Positions 1-11,956 of a DNA stretch of 64,000 bases are shown here, in pieces (the stretch's first letter is position 1; each line of letters begins with the position of its first letter). The DNA lies in assembly GCA_021209875.1 (NCBI GenBank), contig JAGYVD010000010.1:2356001-2420000 (forward strand), read 5' to 3'. The notes below the pieces were generated by a model. The model searched no databases. It saw nothing but the letters and a program-made list of their open reading frames with translations, and was not told where the DNA came from. The position numbers were made by a program, and so were the translations under genes. The stretch is from Rosellinia necatrix. Lineage: Eukaryota > Ascomycota > Sordariomycetes > Xylariales > Xylariaceae.

Positions 1-1879
1 CCGTACCCGAAGCTTCGGCTCCCTCGTCTGGCTCAATCTCGCCAGTCTTGGAATCGGCAGGCGCTTTGTCGGTTTCCACTTCCACATCTTCTACCACATC
101 CTCTGCATCTTTCATGACAACCTCATCGGTCTCTTTGGATTTGATGACAGTTTCATTCTGGCCATTAGCAGGAGTCGCCACGCCGCTGTCTCCTTCCGCA
201 TCAGAGTTGCGGTAATCCTGGAAAATACGCCGTGAAGTGCCGTTGCGATGAATACCATTTGCCTTCTCCATCTCTTCGTTATCACTCGCTTCGTACTCGT
301 CATCGCGTTCTATCCGCCGCTCCCACTGGCGCTGTGTCACGCGTATGTCTTTGTTTTCATCTTCGTCCAAGTCATCCAATTCAGCATCGTCCTCGTCGGT
401 CATGGCACCTAGCGACTGTCGCGGTACGTCCTGCATCTGAACAGACGGCACATGTGCCGTTCTCCGCAGGTTCTCGATCAGCTGGTTCTTAATCTTTTCG
501 AGATATTCGGGGCTGTTTGCATTTTCCATGTTGGAAGCCCGGACGTCAAGTTCGTAGTCAGGCCCATAGTACTAAACGGATATTAGCCTCCGCTGAGAAG
601 AAACGGAGGGATGGCCTACCTCGTAGTATTCATTGAAGGGGAGAGTGCGGTCCATATTAGCATCTACCAGCAGGCCTGTTTCAAAGGCCCACGTACGAGC
701 CACGTTACGCATGGTATAGCCACCACCACCAACAACTAGAGTTGGTCGATTGAAGCTCTTGACAAACTTGACGCAGTTGGCGTGGCCCTCCATGCTCAGA
801 TTAAAGCAGCCAAGCCGATCGCCAGACAAACTATCTCCACCACATTGCAATACAACCGCATCGGGGTTATAGTATTCCATGACATTGGATATCACGGGTT
901 CGAAGACGGATTTATAGGAAGAGTCATCGATACCATCACGCAGAGGAAAGTTGACGGCGTAGTATTTTCCCGAACCGATGCCGATATCCCTAAGTTCACC
1001 GGTACCTGGAAAATACTCACCGTATTTATGGAAGGATACGGTCATGACCCGATCAGTGGTGTAAAACGCCTCTTCGACGCCGTCGCCGTGGTGGACATCG
1101 ATATCAATATAAAGCACACGCTTATTGAATCGCAATAGTTCAAGAATGCCAAGAACGATGTCTAGCGCTTGGTTAGCCCCCACATCATTCGTGGTCAGGG
1201 GAGTCGGTGTCGGTGATGTGGCAGTGCCGAGCAATGATGCATACCATTGACATAGCAGAAGCCGCTAGCTTCGGATTTCTTGGCATGGTGAAGTCCTCCA
1301 GCCCAGTTCACGGCGATGTCGCATTTCTGTCGGTTCAATCTGGCGGCGCCCTCCATGCTGCCACCAGCACTGATTCCGCAGAACTCAAACAGACCATCAA
1401 ATACCGGACAATCATCACCGACGTTGAATTTGGTCTGTTCGCGTTGGAAATTGTCCATGTTTTCGGGGCTGACCTTCTGCAAGAAGTCTATGTAATCGTC
1501 GGTATGGAACTGTGTCATCTCGAGTCGCGTCGCAGGCTTGGCTCGCTAGGGACCGAAGAATAAGGAGGAGCGTTAGCATTCTACGCGATCATTTCGCATG
1601 AGGTGACGTATTAATAGACGAACAGACAGACAAAGGGAAAAAAAAACGGGGATGTGTCGGGGGGCGGCGTACGTAGATCTCCATCTTCTTGTAGACGCCA
1701 TAGTTCATAATCAAGCTATGCGCCAGCCGAATACGATGTGGTTTCATGGGATGGCCGGCAACATAGGCAAAGTTGCCGATATCCGAATCATAGAAATAGG
1801 CAACCTTCTTGGGAGATGGTGCTCCCAATGCGATGCCATTCCCGTTGCCAAGGTCCACAGGTGCGGCGTGGTAAGCCAT
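1..1879 (-). CDS. RPD3: RPD3/RpdA-type class I histone deacetylase (3' end outside window)
   Basis: Zinc-dependent deacetylase acting on histone N-terminal lysines in Sin3-type nuclear corepressor complexes. Exons on the minus strand: 1879-1673, 1545-1245, 1161-620 and 571-1, joined in phase through three GT-AG introns; the reading frame is still open at base 1. The family signature is clear: HPMKPHRIR near the N-terminus, [22 protein letters not shown] with the catalytic His pair, [13 protein letters not shown] carrying zinc ligands, then [16 protein letters not shown] and GGGGYTMRN. The last exon is an acidic tail (runs such as [17 protein letters not shown]), as expected for the long C-terminal extension of filamentous-fungal RpdA proteins. 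The first in-frame ATG is at 1879; the frame is open upstream to about 2020 without an ATG, so I took 1879. A short basic-free leader of about 25 residues precedes the HDAC domain. Hos2 is less likely because its N-terminal motif differs. Confidence 0.95.
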
Positions 1880-2029
1880 CGTGGACAGTTGAATCCGAGG
1901 GCTAAGTTGTTGGGGGGAAGGAGACGAAATGAAGCCTCCCTCGGAGGGCGACGCGATAAGAGCATTCGGGGTGACGGCGGTCGGCTTATCGATAGAGGCG
2001 CATTTGTTATACAGACCCACTATTCCGTG

Positions 2030-3300
2030 CCGGGAATCTTTCGCTTACCTAAGGACCAACCCCAACCCAAGATGCGATGTCGAGCACATGTCCCCTGTCA
2101 ATTCACAACCTGTCTACAGGTACCTTATTGAACTAAAAGGTCGGTCGGTACTTGAATCCCTACTCCAGCGTGCCGCATTCACAACCGTTCACCAGACTAA
2201 AAAAAAATTGCACCTTTACCGTATTCACAATACCCCTATTCACAGGGGTGCTCTATTCATAGTAGGTTGCCATTGTAGAGCATGCCTCCAAGTTCTGAAT
2301 ACTTGTACTGCTAATTTCCTAGGTACACCTACATGGTACACTACCTAGGTACTTACTCGGCAGCCAAAGGGAGACATGTTGTACAAGTACCTAAGTATCT
2401 TTTCAAGGTTTATATGTTCTTTGCACCCCGTCCTGTCTTATTCTGTATATCGTATTCCTTCTCTTCTCAATTCCTTGGAAAAGTGCAAGTTATCTTTATA
2501 ACTAGCGGTCAGTTGATGTTAATCCAAATCCGGGCTGTATCTAGTGAATGGATATTGGTCGCCAGCCTTCCAGAAAGGGTACTCCTCGTTGTTGAGCGAG
2601 CTATAAATAGTAGTTAATTTAGACATGCGGGCATTGCAGGATGACAAGCATTAGTTATCAAGAATCTGCCTGACCGACAACCCGTCCATGAGCAAGATCA
2701 AGGTTTATGGCCTCACACCTTCCACTAGCACCAATCTCCTTCCCCCCAACCCCGCCCAGCATTAAAACACCGAGCCTGGAGCACAGAGTTGAAGGCGGGG
2801 TTTAGCCCACCGGGCCTAGCCTAAAAGCATTTGGACACAGGTATACTCATACCCCCACCAGTAACCGCCAACAACACCTATAGGTTGTAGGTATCCTCTG
2901 GTATTCCCGAAGCAATACCTCGAGGCCAAATCGTTGAAGCAAGCATGTCTATTGCGCCCTTCCATCTGACAAATCCATGTTTACAAATCCATGCTTTCTT
3001 TTATTTTACCCAGCATCGGAAGGACGATTCAGGACCTGCCTTGTGCTTACCTAGGTATAAATAAGCCCAAGGAAGCTGCAATTATGACCAACTCATCAGA
3101 TTAAGGAAGAATTAGCTATACTATTCAATCACTTGAGGGTAAAATCCATACAGACCATATGAAATTCATCTCTAAAACTGAGGGTTGGTCGTACTGAGAT
3201 ATCCATCCGCAATTCAGCCAACTTCACACACAAAACGAACAGACCTCACTCCCCCGTACTTATAGCAAACGACATCGTTATAAGCTACAATACACTCCTA
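2030..3300. other. Intergenic spacer, HDAC to GST-like gene
   Basis: This is a head-to-head spacer (HDAC is transcribed left, the GST-like gene right), so both promoters should lie here. No ORF with family resemblance was seen. It contains several TAGGTACCTA-like elements around 2315-2400 and a homopurine/homopyrimidine patch near 2735-2750. No repeat element or RNA gene was recognised. Confidence 0.5.
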
Positions 3301-3307
3301 ATTCGCC

Positions 3308-4222
3308 ATGGCCGCCCCCAAGATTGTTCTCTTCGATATACCATCCAGGGAACCGAACCATGCATGGTCACTGAACACATGGAGGAGTATGTCTACACTC
3401 CGATGTCTCCAGCCCGAACGATAACACTCACTGGAATAGCTCGCTTGGTCTTGAACTATAAGGGACTGGATTACGAGACCGAATGGGTAGGTTCTGGCAC
3501 GCATAAGTGCCATTGTGAATATCTACTGATTTTTGGGTAGCTTGAATATCCGGAAATCAAGCCAAGACTTCAACCACAGTGAGAATTCATCCACGTCATA
3601 TTTCTCTAGGAATTTTTCTTGAAAGATGTACCTGTAGGCTGACGAGAATCATAATTCGACTAGCTTCCCGGATAAGGAAGAGTTCACGGTTCCCACCGTC
3701 AAAATGCCTGACGGCACCTATATCATGGATTCATTGGTGATTGCAGAGGAACTAGAGAAGCAGTACCCTTCGCCGAACCTACATCTCGACTCGCCGTTCC
3801 GACTGAGATACTTTGAGCAGTTGAAGGGTGCCTTCCCGTCGCTACGCCCTGAGTTTCTCCTGGGGGTCCCGAACCGGCTATTAAAGGAGGTCAACCACGA
3901 ATACTGGCACAGAACTCGCACGGAGTACGTCGGCATGCCCCTGGAACAGTTCGTGCGGGAAGGGGGCGGAGAGAAAGCGTATAAGGGGGCCTCTCCCTTC
4001 CTGCAAAACATCACAGCAATGCTGAAAGAGAACGACGAGGGCCCGTTTTTTATGGGAAAGACTATCAGCTATGTCGACTTTACGCACGCCGGCTTCTTGA
4101 TCATGTTCCGCAGGCTCGGGGATGATGTCTGGCAGCAGTTGCTGAATGCCACGGGGGATCCTGAAACTCACTTGAAGTTTCTAGAGGCCCTGAAACACTT
4201 GACTGAAAGAGACAATTATTAA
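3308..4222 (+). CDS. Glutathione S-transferase-like protein
   Basis: Predicted soluble GST-fold protein of 240 residues. Exons 3308-3386, 3440-3486, 3541-3578 and 3664-4222; the third intron must end at the AG at 3662-3663, since the earlier AG at 3635-3636 would shift the frame. The N-terminal thioredoxin-like part reads KIVLFDIPS, then TRLVLNYKGLDYETEW and LEYPEIKPRL, followed by TVPTVKMPDGTYIMDS, where the cis-Pro (VP) and the Asp-Ser pair that contacts glutathione in this fold are present. The C-terminal alpha-helical part contains FFMGKTISYVDF, matching the N-capping/hydrophobic staple region. This subgroup in fungi includes Ure2p-like and secondary-metabolite GSTs (UstS/GliG relatives), but no biosynthetic genes flank it, so I infer general detoxification or an unknown thiol role. 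The usual N-terminal catalytic Ser/Cys is not obvious in the segment IPSREPNHAWSLNTW. Confidence 0.85.
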
Positions 4223-5488
4223 GATCAGTCCCCAAGCGACATTAGGGACAACATCTATGTCAGTCCTGAATCGGGCAGCCCTTCTGTAAAATTTCATGTT
4301 GCTACTAATAGTTGATCAAGGATGAAGCTCATGCATCCGTACATATCATACATAAAGCCTTTTATGCCGAGCACTTCCAATCATTGGCTAAATAAGGCCC
4401 TGGTGCAGTCAATGATGGAGGGCTTACAACGTGAGGGGAAGGATTTCCCAATCGAGTAGGCATAAAACAGCAAACGAACGGGGTTTGATGAATGATAGCA
4501 TTATTATCAAACTTGGCTTGTCGTTGGAAATAGCCAGTCATAACCGCTCAACCATCTAAATACGTGATAAACTAGAGAGATTATTTCGGTGCTCTATCAA
4601 TTCAAGCTTATGAACAACAACTAAAATTGTAGCTAATTCCTAAAAAGCAGCTACTTCCACAGTACACATGCGAAGCTTTCTGCAATTGCCACACACCATT
4701 ATCATAATGTAAATGAATCTAAGGCCCCCCTTCCCCCTTCCCCCCTCCCACATCGGGATAGACCACAAGACAACATACAGAATATAGAAACAAAGTCGAT
4801 TGGTGCGGATAAAGCAAGCGGGTAAATCGCTCAGCCCACATGAACTAAAGCTTAGACAGGGAAAAGCTCCCTATCCTCATCGATCGCGACAAACCCACCC
4901 GCCCAGCGTTCCCGTAAGGACTAACGATTGAAGCGGCACCTATTATGACATTGTTTTGCTAACCCCCCTCCCCCCCATCGCCCCACCATCGTGTAAGTCA
5001 GAGCTTATCGGGTGAACAAATGACAAGTGACCAACAAGAGTTTGCTCCGAAAACGCTACAATGGGGAACGAGAAGCCAAACACGGGAAAGGGAAAGAAAG
5101 AAAAAAAAGAAAGAAAAAAAAAGTAGAAAAGAAATGCAAATAATAGAACTCGGGCTCTTCTAATTGGTGCTGATTGGAGCTCGATATTTCCCCTCATCAT
5201 GATATAAACGCTGCGTTTACTTCAACCAAAGAGACTGCATCATTTATTTCATATCCAATCCCAAACAGCATTGTCGATCGCCTTTATTTACTTGCGTGAA
5301 AAGGCAATTGCTGTCGTCATCGGCTCTCGTCCTCATTCCCGTGCTCGTGCCCGCCAATCGACCTCAATCCCGTAGTACACTCGCGACCGGACGGGGGCAA
5401 CCAAAGCGGTAATTAAACCTTCGCAACCACACACGCCATCCACCCATCTTCCTCAATTCGACAGGCGCAACACGACTCAGCCGGCGCG
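4223..5488. other. Intergenic spacer upstream of xylitol dehydrogenase
   Basis: No gene was seen. Two composition features stand out: C-rich runs at about 4725-4750 and 4965-4978, and a strand-asymmetric purine tract of G/A only at about 5080-5137, 350-400 bases upstream of the xylitol dehydrogenase start. Such tracts are common in filamentous-fungal core promoters, so this is likely promoter DNA of that gene; no specific factor site is claimed. Confidence 0.4.
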
Positions 5489-6736
5489 ATGGATCCCAAG
5501 ACAGCCAGCGTGCGTACAACGTCCCAAAGTCCCAAGCCAAGCCCACCTAACCCCCCCCGCCCTCAACCCCCACGATTTTGTCCATGTCCCGACGCCGCAG
5601 ATAAAGAGAAAGAAGATTAATAAATAAATAAATAATAATAAAAAAAAAACCCCAAACCCCCCCCCCAAGAACAGAACCTCTCCTTCGTCCTCAACAAGAC
5701 GCACGACGTCGCCTTCGTAGACCGCGCGCCGCCGGCACTGCAGAGCGAGCACGACGTGCTGGTGGCGGTGAATTACACGGGGATCTGCGGGTCGGACGTG
5801 CACTACTACGAACACGGGGCGATCGGGCACTACGTGGTGCGGTCGCCGATGGTGCTGGGCCACGAGTCGGCGGGGACCGTGGTGGCGGCGGGCAGTGCCG
5901 TGACGTCGCTGAGGCCCGGGGACCGCGTGGCGCTCGAGCCGGGGTACCCGTGCCGGCGGTGCGGGCCGTGCCTGGGCGGGCGCTACAACCTGTGCCCGGA
6001 CATGCGGTTCGCCGCGACGCCGCCCCACGACGGCACGCTGACGGGGTTCTGGGCGGCGCCGGCGGACTTCTGCTACGCGCTGCCGGACGCCGTCTCGCTG
6101 CAGGAGGGGGCGCTGCTCGAGCCGCTCGCGGTCGCCGTGCACGTCGTGCGGCAGGCCGGGGTGGCGCCGGGCCAGTCGGTGGTCGTGATGGGCGCCGGCC
6201 CCGTGGGGCTGCTGTGCGCCGCGGCCGCCGCGGCGTTCGGGGCGACGACCGTGGTGTCGGTGGACATCGTGGCGTCGAAGCTCGAGTTCGCGCGCACCTT
6301 CGGCTCCACGCACACGTACCTCAGCCGCCGCGTGCCGGCCGAGGAGAACGCGGCCAGCATCCGGGCGCTGGCGCCGAGCCTGCGCGGCGGCGCCGACGCC
6401 GTCATCGACGCGAGCGGCGCCGAGCCCAGCATCCAGGCCGCGCTGCACGTCGTGCGCCACGGCGGCACCTACGTCCAGGGCGGCATGGGCCGCGACAGCA
6501 TCACCTTCCCCATCATGGCCCTGTGCCTCAAGGAGGTCACCGCCAAGGGCAGCTTCCGCTACGGCGCCGGCGACTACCGCCTCGCGCTCGAGCTCGTCGC
6601 CACGGGGAAGGTCCAGGTCAAGCGGCTCATCAGCGAGGTCGTCGCGTTCAGGGATGCCGAGGACGCGTTCAAGAAGGTCAAGCAGGGCGAGGTCATCAAG
6701 ATCTTGATCGCCGGTCCGAATGAGAAGGTGGAGTGA
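5489..6736 (+). CDS. xdhA: NAD-dependent xylitol dehydrogenase (D-xylulose reductase)
   Basis: Zinc medium-chain dehydrogenase that oxidises xylitol to D-xylulose with NAD in the fungal pentose pathway (cytosol). Exon 1 (5489-5509) encodes only MDPKTAS; after a 165 bp intron exon 2 runs 5675-6736, giving 360 residues, close to the family length. Catalytic zinc ligands are Cys45 (GICGSD), His70 and Glu71 (GHES); the structural zinc set is Cys100, 103, 106 and 114 (CRRCGPC...NLC). The Rossmann motif is GAGPVG at 180-185 and Asp204 at the end of the second strand (VSVDI) favours NAD over NADP. The ending AGPNEKVE is typical of fungal xylitol dehydrogenases. Sorbitol or L-arabinitol dehydrogenase are close relatives and could be the true activity. 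The gene is strikingly GC3-rich (mostly NNC/NNG codons), unlike its GST neighbour; a long antisense frame across it is only a by-product of that. Confidence 0.93.
5578..5674 (+). other. Low-complexity segment inside xylitol dehydrogenase intron 1
   Basis: The 3' half of the intron is a TAAA/AAT-type run, then nine or more A residues, CCCC, AAA and a long C run, before the acceptor AG at 5673-5674. There is no normal pyrimidine tract of mixed T/C, and the homopolymers are a likely place for assembly length errors. Confidence 0.6.
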
Positions 6737-6802
6737 GTCGAGCAACGTCGTCGATGTCCGAAGGGGCCGCTTTGCTGCTGTTCTTGCTGTGTTTGGTTGT
6801 TA

Positions 6803-6840
6803 CTGTTGTTGCTGCTGCTGTTGTTGTTGTTGTTGTTGTT
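6803..6840. repeat. Trinucleotide tract (TTG/CTG)n
   Basis: GTT/GCT triplets just downstream of the xylitol dehydrogenase stop codon, probably within its 3' UTR. Interrupted copies begin near 6775. Confidence 0.8.
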
Positions 6841-7306
6841 ACAAGGCGATTGGGCGTTTCGTATACGGGAGAAATTTCTCAGTGTGTAGGGAGGCTAGGT
6901 GTAATAGTGGCACTCAGCATAAGTACCTAGATATATAACGCCAACATGGCGACTAGGGGTGTCATTTTATACCACCACCATGCATCATACGACCGAGAAT
7001 CATGTCAAAATAATGGAGCAGTATGCCTTAAGCAGCAACCCAAGCGACGTTCAAGTCATAATTTACCCGGTATGAGAATCGACTGATTAGGTCCGAGCGA
7101 ACGAACGAGTAGATTTTTTTTTTAATTTTTTTTTTAGCATCTATCAACGCTAGCTATGTAGCCAACCTGCCTCGGCTCACGTCCATACTACGCCATTACA
7201 GCCATCCGGGTACCCAAAGACGCTCGCTTGCCGCGTCACTTGGCTAACATGAGTACCGAAGCAGGGAGTCAAACGATAATCCCTTATAGCATCCCGATGG
7301 AATATC
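6841..7306. other. Convergent intergenic spacer
   Basis: This lies between two convergent genes (xylitol dehydrogenase and beta-mannosidase) and should carry both 3' ends. It holds an A/T homopolymer block at 7115-7136 on the plus strand (T9AAT9-like). No gene was seen. Confidence 0.4.
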
Positions 7307-9986
7307 CTATATCATCCCCAAGTACCTCGTCGTGATGGCCGTCGTCTCGCTCGCGCCACGGACGGGGATCCAGACCGTCTCCCCGGGCACGACGTCGACG
7401 AGGTTATCCCCGAAGCGGACGGCGTCGTCCTCGGACTCGACGGCGACGCCCTTGACGGGCACCTCGGCGCTCAGCGCCACGCTCGTCCCGTCCGCGCCCA
7501 GCTCGGCCCTCAGCTGCTTCGGCTTCGGCAGGTGCAGGTACTTGAGCGGCTCGGGCCAGTTCACGTAGCGCGCGAGCTGCCTCTTCCCCATCTGCGCGGG
7601 CGTCGTCGCGCCGTCGACGGGGTGGTCTTCGGAGGACGAGGCGAGCAGGTACGCCGCGACGACGGTGCGCGCCTCGTCGCCCTTCGCGCGCGCGGGCACG
7701 TCCATGGCGACGATCTCGGTGGACTGGTTCCGGGGCAGGACGAGGCGCTCGCGGACGACCCGGGCGTACGTCTCCTCGCCCGTCTCGACGTCCCAGGCGC
7801 GCACGAGGCAGTCGACCTCGATATCCTCGAGCGCGAGGTTGCTGCCCCAGATCTCGACGCGGGTCGTCGTGCCGTCGACGACGCGCGAGTACTTGTGCTC
7901 CGGGTCCGGGCGCGTGTGCTCGCGGCGGGTGATGCCGGCGCTCAGCGGCGCCATCTCGCGCTTCACCGTGTAGTACGCGTGCTTCGGCCGCAGGTAGTAG
8001 TCGCAGATGGCCCACGACGTCACCGGCCAGCAGTCGTTGATCTGCCACACCAGCGCGCCGCCGCAGTACTCCCGCCCGGGCCCCTTCCACTGCCGCTTCC
8101 ACAGCCGGTACGCCGACGCGAGGCACTCGGCCTGCATCAGCTGCGTGCAGTACACGAACTGCTCGAGCGGGTCCGGCGCGTACCGCATGTTCTCGACGAG
8201 GTACAGCGCGATGCGCCGCTCGTGGCCCTCGGCCTTGTTGTGGAAGTCGACCGTCGACGACTGCGGGTAGCGGTCCGGATCGTCCTTGCCCAGCGGCAGG
8301 TATGCGTCGATCGTCTTGACGGACGGGAACGCCTGCATGCCGAACTCGGACACGAACCGCCCGACCAGCTTGTCGAAGTTCTGGTATTTCTCCTGCGTCC
8401 CGTGCCATACGTTCCACTGGTGGATGTCGCCTACCGTCGGATCGCGCGTATCTGCACCACCCCATGGACTACCTGGGTGGTAGTACACGGATGGGCAATA
8501 CTCGTGACATGCATCCGGTAGTATCTTCTCGTAGATATAACGCGCCGGGAAATCCGTCTTTAGCCAACTTTCAGCGTCCGTATTGCTCTGATCCCATTCT
8601 AGGTTCACACTCTCAGCGTATTGGTAATCCTCATTATTCCCGGCCCAGATGACGATGCTCGGATGGTGTCTTAGCAGCTTGACATTCTCCTCCGCCTCGC
8701 GCTTGATGGAGGCTAGCATTTCCGGCCATGCCGGGTAGTTGCCGCATCCAAACATGAAATCTTGCCACACCAGAATACCCAACTCATCACAGGCGTCGTA
8801 AAAGGCCTGCTCTTCGTAGATGCCACCCCCCCATACACGGATCATGAATTGATTGCCGTCAGCTACCAGTTTTACCCAGTCGTAGTATCGCTCCTTGCTA
8901 ATGCGCGGAATGAAGTTGTCGGCAGGGATCCAGTCGCTGCCGCCGCAGAAGATGGGAATGCCATTGACCTCGAAGAAAAATGAGGTACCAGGTTGCTCTC
9001 TGACCCGTCTCTGAACCAGTTCGGCTCTCCTCAGACCGATCTTCTTTGTTGTACAGTCAATATCCTTGCCACCGTGAACCACCGTCGCCTTGACAGTATA
9101 CAGTGGCTGTTTGCCATACCGGATGGGATACCAGAGCTCGGGATCGGAGATCCGAAAAGTGGCGCTAGAGCCGGCATCGATATCTTGGCTAGCGACGAGC
9201 GAGTCGTTTAGTGAGATGTCAAGACGTAGCTTTGAAGCGTGGCCCTCGACAGGCGCATGGACGACGACAGTAGCCCCATTAAGGGACTTATCAACATCGA
9301 TGTCACACCAGAGATCGGCGACCCGAGACTCGTAGACTTCGAGATTAATCGGCCGCCATGGTCCACACGAAAGAAGCGTCGGGCCCCAGTCCCAGCCCTA
9401 AAGTCCCATGCGTCAGTCATTTTGTGCACAACCGAATGCTTTCGCGGTCCCTTGGGTTTTCTTCATCGTAACTTACCCAATGGTACTGGGTTTTCCGGAC
9501 GGCTAGCCTGGAGTTGTCGCCGTTCCAGCAGCCCCATTTGTGTTCGGGGTGCTTCTCGACAAGCTTCCAGCCCCGCAGGTATGCGCTGTCAAAGGTGATC
9601 ACGAGTTCGTTCTCCTCTCCCGCTTTAGCTAGCACGTCTGTAACATCCACACGTTCGGGAACGAACATGTTTTCCGATACGAGGATCGTCTTCCCGTTAA
9701 GGACGACGGTGGCGAAGGTGTCCAGGCCGTCAAAGGCAATGACTGCTTTCGGTCCCGTGGCACCAGGGGATGTGAACTTGGTCCGGTACACCCAGACCTT
9801 CTCGCCGACCCATTGCACGTCGAGCTCATTCTTGCCGATGTACGGGTCAGGTATTAATTTGTGGGAGAGCAGGTCCAGATGTACATTAGTCGGAAATTGG
9901 GCGACAGGCAGGTATGCATGGTCGTCTTTGTCGGCTTGCTTGAACTCCCACTGTTTGTCGATGGGGATGACGATGCGGGGCTCCAT
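7307..9986 (-). CDS. mndB: Beta-mannosidase, GH2 family
   Basis: Retaining exo-glycosidase removing terminal beta-1,4-mannose residues from manno-oligosaccharides. Exon 1 is 9986-9477, exon 2 is 9397-7307; 866 residues, typical for the intracellular-type fungal enzyme, and no signal peptide is visible (start MEPRIVIPIDKQWEF). Domain order follows GH2: N-terminal sugar-binding domain with KWGCWNGDNSRLAVRKTQYHW and GWDWGPT, immunoglobulin-like region, then the TIM barrel with WGGGIYE, acid/base Glu426 in WAGNNED and nucleophile Glu521 in VSEFGMQAFP, and C-terminal beta domains ending TTRYLGMI. The start ATG abuts a CAT-repeat on the coding strand. Base composition changes sharply inside exon 2: the part coded below about 8450 is extremely GC-rich, the part above is near neutral. 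The subgroup B label (MndB) is inferred from the lack of a signal peptide and the ending. Confidence 0.93.
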
Positions 9987-10014
9987 GATGATGATGATGA
10001 TGATGATGATGATG
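9985..10014. repeat. (ATG)10 microsatellite at the beta-mannosidase start
   Basis: Ten perfect ATG triplets on the plus strand. On the gene's strand they read as CAT repeats immediately 5' of, and overlapping, the start codon of beta-mannosidase, so length variation would alter the 5' leader just before the start. Confidence 0.9.
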
Positions 10015-10029
10015 GGGGGATGCTGTTAG

Positions 10030-11950
10030 AGGGGCTGTTCCGATGGAGACAGGCGTTGCAGCTTTCCTCAACTCAACAAGTCTGAAAATGTATGAGGTTG
10101 TGGCTTGAGCGGGATGCGAGCAGGATGCGAGCAAATGGACGCCGAGAATTAAAAAGGGGGGAGATTGAGGAATTTGGATTGCTCAGAAGTAGCTGTTCGC
10201 TCTCGTACAACGCGGCTCCGAAACAAGTAATTATCTAGTTAATTGGGAATGCGATTGGTAGGATTGATACTTATATGCAATCGCAAACACTCTTTGCTTT
10301 TGAAAGTAAAAAACCCACACGGAACCACATTCCCAACAAGCAACGAACGCCCTTTTATACCATTTCCCATCACCTAGGCAGGCAATTGACAAGAGGACAC
10401 GAGGTAACGTGTACTACACTACATACTACATCAGATGCCACAAGTGAAGAGTCTCGATACCCAATTGGACACGGCCTACTCTCTACCGAGATCGGTCTCG
10501 CAACTTGCAGTTACTGCGGCTTCAAATCGCCTCCACAGCGGATATGATCCATGTCTTCAAAACAAGGGTCCTGACGTGAACCTACCCTACCTGGTAGGCA
10601 CAGCACCCGTGTAGTCGAACAAGCGAGCAACATCGGGGCAGTCAACAAGCGAAGGACCACCTGCTAGAAGGAGCTGTTAGCCGCCGGGGAACCTTGTAGG
10701 CACTAAATAGACACCTAACTTTAATTCATACACGTGTACATAGAGTTAGACCAGGGAAGAAATGAGAGATAGGTACCGCGGTAGCGTATCAGGTACCTAA
10801 ATACCTACATACCTACTACGTATATCTATCCCATTTCTCAGTTCACTCATGATATCTCGGTTTCGCTTCAATTCAACGAAGAGATCTCCAATCCATAATA
10901 CGACATCGAATCAGCTACGCCCAGGCAGGTGACGTGCTAAGCATCGGCATCGTATCACATTTTCGATGGTGTCCAGTATAGGGTAGTGCCACGTCCGAAT
11001 CGGACTCCAATCCACGGAGCTTCGTCCTCCGTTGGCCATTTCGGGGATGGCCGGCACAGCATCCCACACTACAGTTGCAGAGCCTCGATGGCGATGCGCA
11101 CACATTGTCTTTTTTAAAAGACATCATCCCACCCTCATCCCGGCATGATCCGTTTTTCGGTCGTTGGGTCCTCTACAAATTTATCGCGAGAGACCTAGGC
11201 TGATGGCGAGAGGAAAACTAAACCCTAAAACGAATTAGAAAATCCGGTAGTAGGAAACAAAATTCACTCTCGGTACTTATAGGATTCGCTATCAGGACCA
11301 TGAATAAAATCCATACATCCATTATCCCAACCTGAATTAGCCATCTCCCAATATTAGAATAGGCACACCAAGGTTAGCCCCTCCATTGCCCCCTGCCATC
11401 CAGCTACTTAAGATGCATCAAGGTCCCGGAGTTACTGCTATCACATACTACGAAGTTAGGAAGGGCATCACACTCGGTGCTACAAATATACTTGGTCGAC
11501 GTTACCAACATATCGAGGTAGGCAGAAAATCCCGTAATTAGTCATGTAGATAAACAGTCCTCTCGGCCTTGCTCTGCTCCGTTCCGTTCTATCAACAACA
11601 ATTCGAATTTCCGTACAATACGCGAGGTAGAACACCCGATTAGGTAAAAGAAAACTTAGAATCTGCGCCATGGGATGTCCCATCTCGTCTCCCGAACGCC
11701 GAATAACGAGTGCGCTTGCATGATTCTAGAAGCAGCCAGCCCATATGTGGTTCGCAGCCATAGACACCTCAAATCCCGGAAACACGCAAACCCGCCCATT
11801 CCCAGTCGAAAACATTGCTTGTGGTCGAATTACGCCCGGCGCCCGCTTGCTATATATTCGCTGTCCCCCGGTCTGTCTTGATGGAAGTCCACAGTCGACC
11901 CGTGCGTGGTCAGCTTTTCCGGGCGTGTGCCATGATCGTCGAAGAACGTC
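10030..11950. other. Intergenic spacer, beta-mannosidase to Rab4-like gene
   Basis: About 1.9 kb with no supportable gene. TAGGTACCTA-type elements cluster at 10770-10825. Short open frames on both strands show no family features. Confidence 0.4.
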
Positions 11951-11956
11951 ATCTCG

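Noticed and set aside
3579..3636. Alternative third intron of the GST-like gene ending at the AG at 3635-3636
   Set aside because: It produces a TGA after a few codons; the AG at 3662-3663 keeps the conserved frame.
5477..6745. 422-codon minus-strand open frame over xylitol dehydrogenase
   Set aside because: It is antisense to a clearly conserved GC3-rich gene; its composition (Arg/Ala/His-rich) is what the reverse of such codons always gives.
7532..8521. Long plus-strand frame over the beta-mannosidase
   Set aside because: Antisense shadow limited to the GC-rich half of the enzyme; no domain resemblance.
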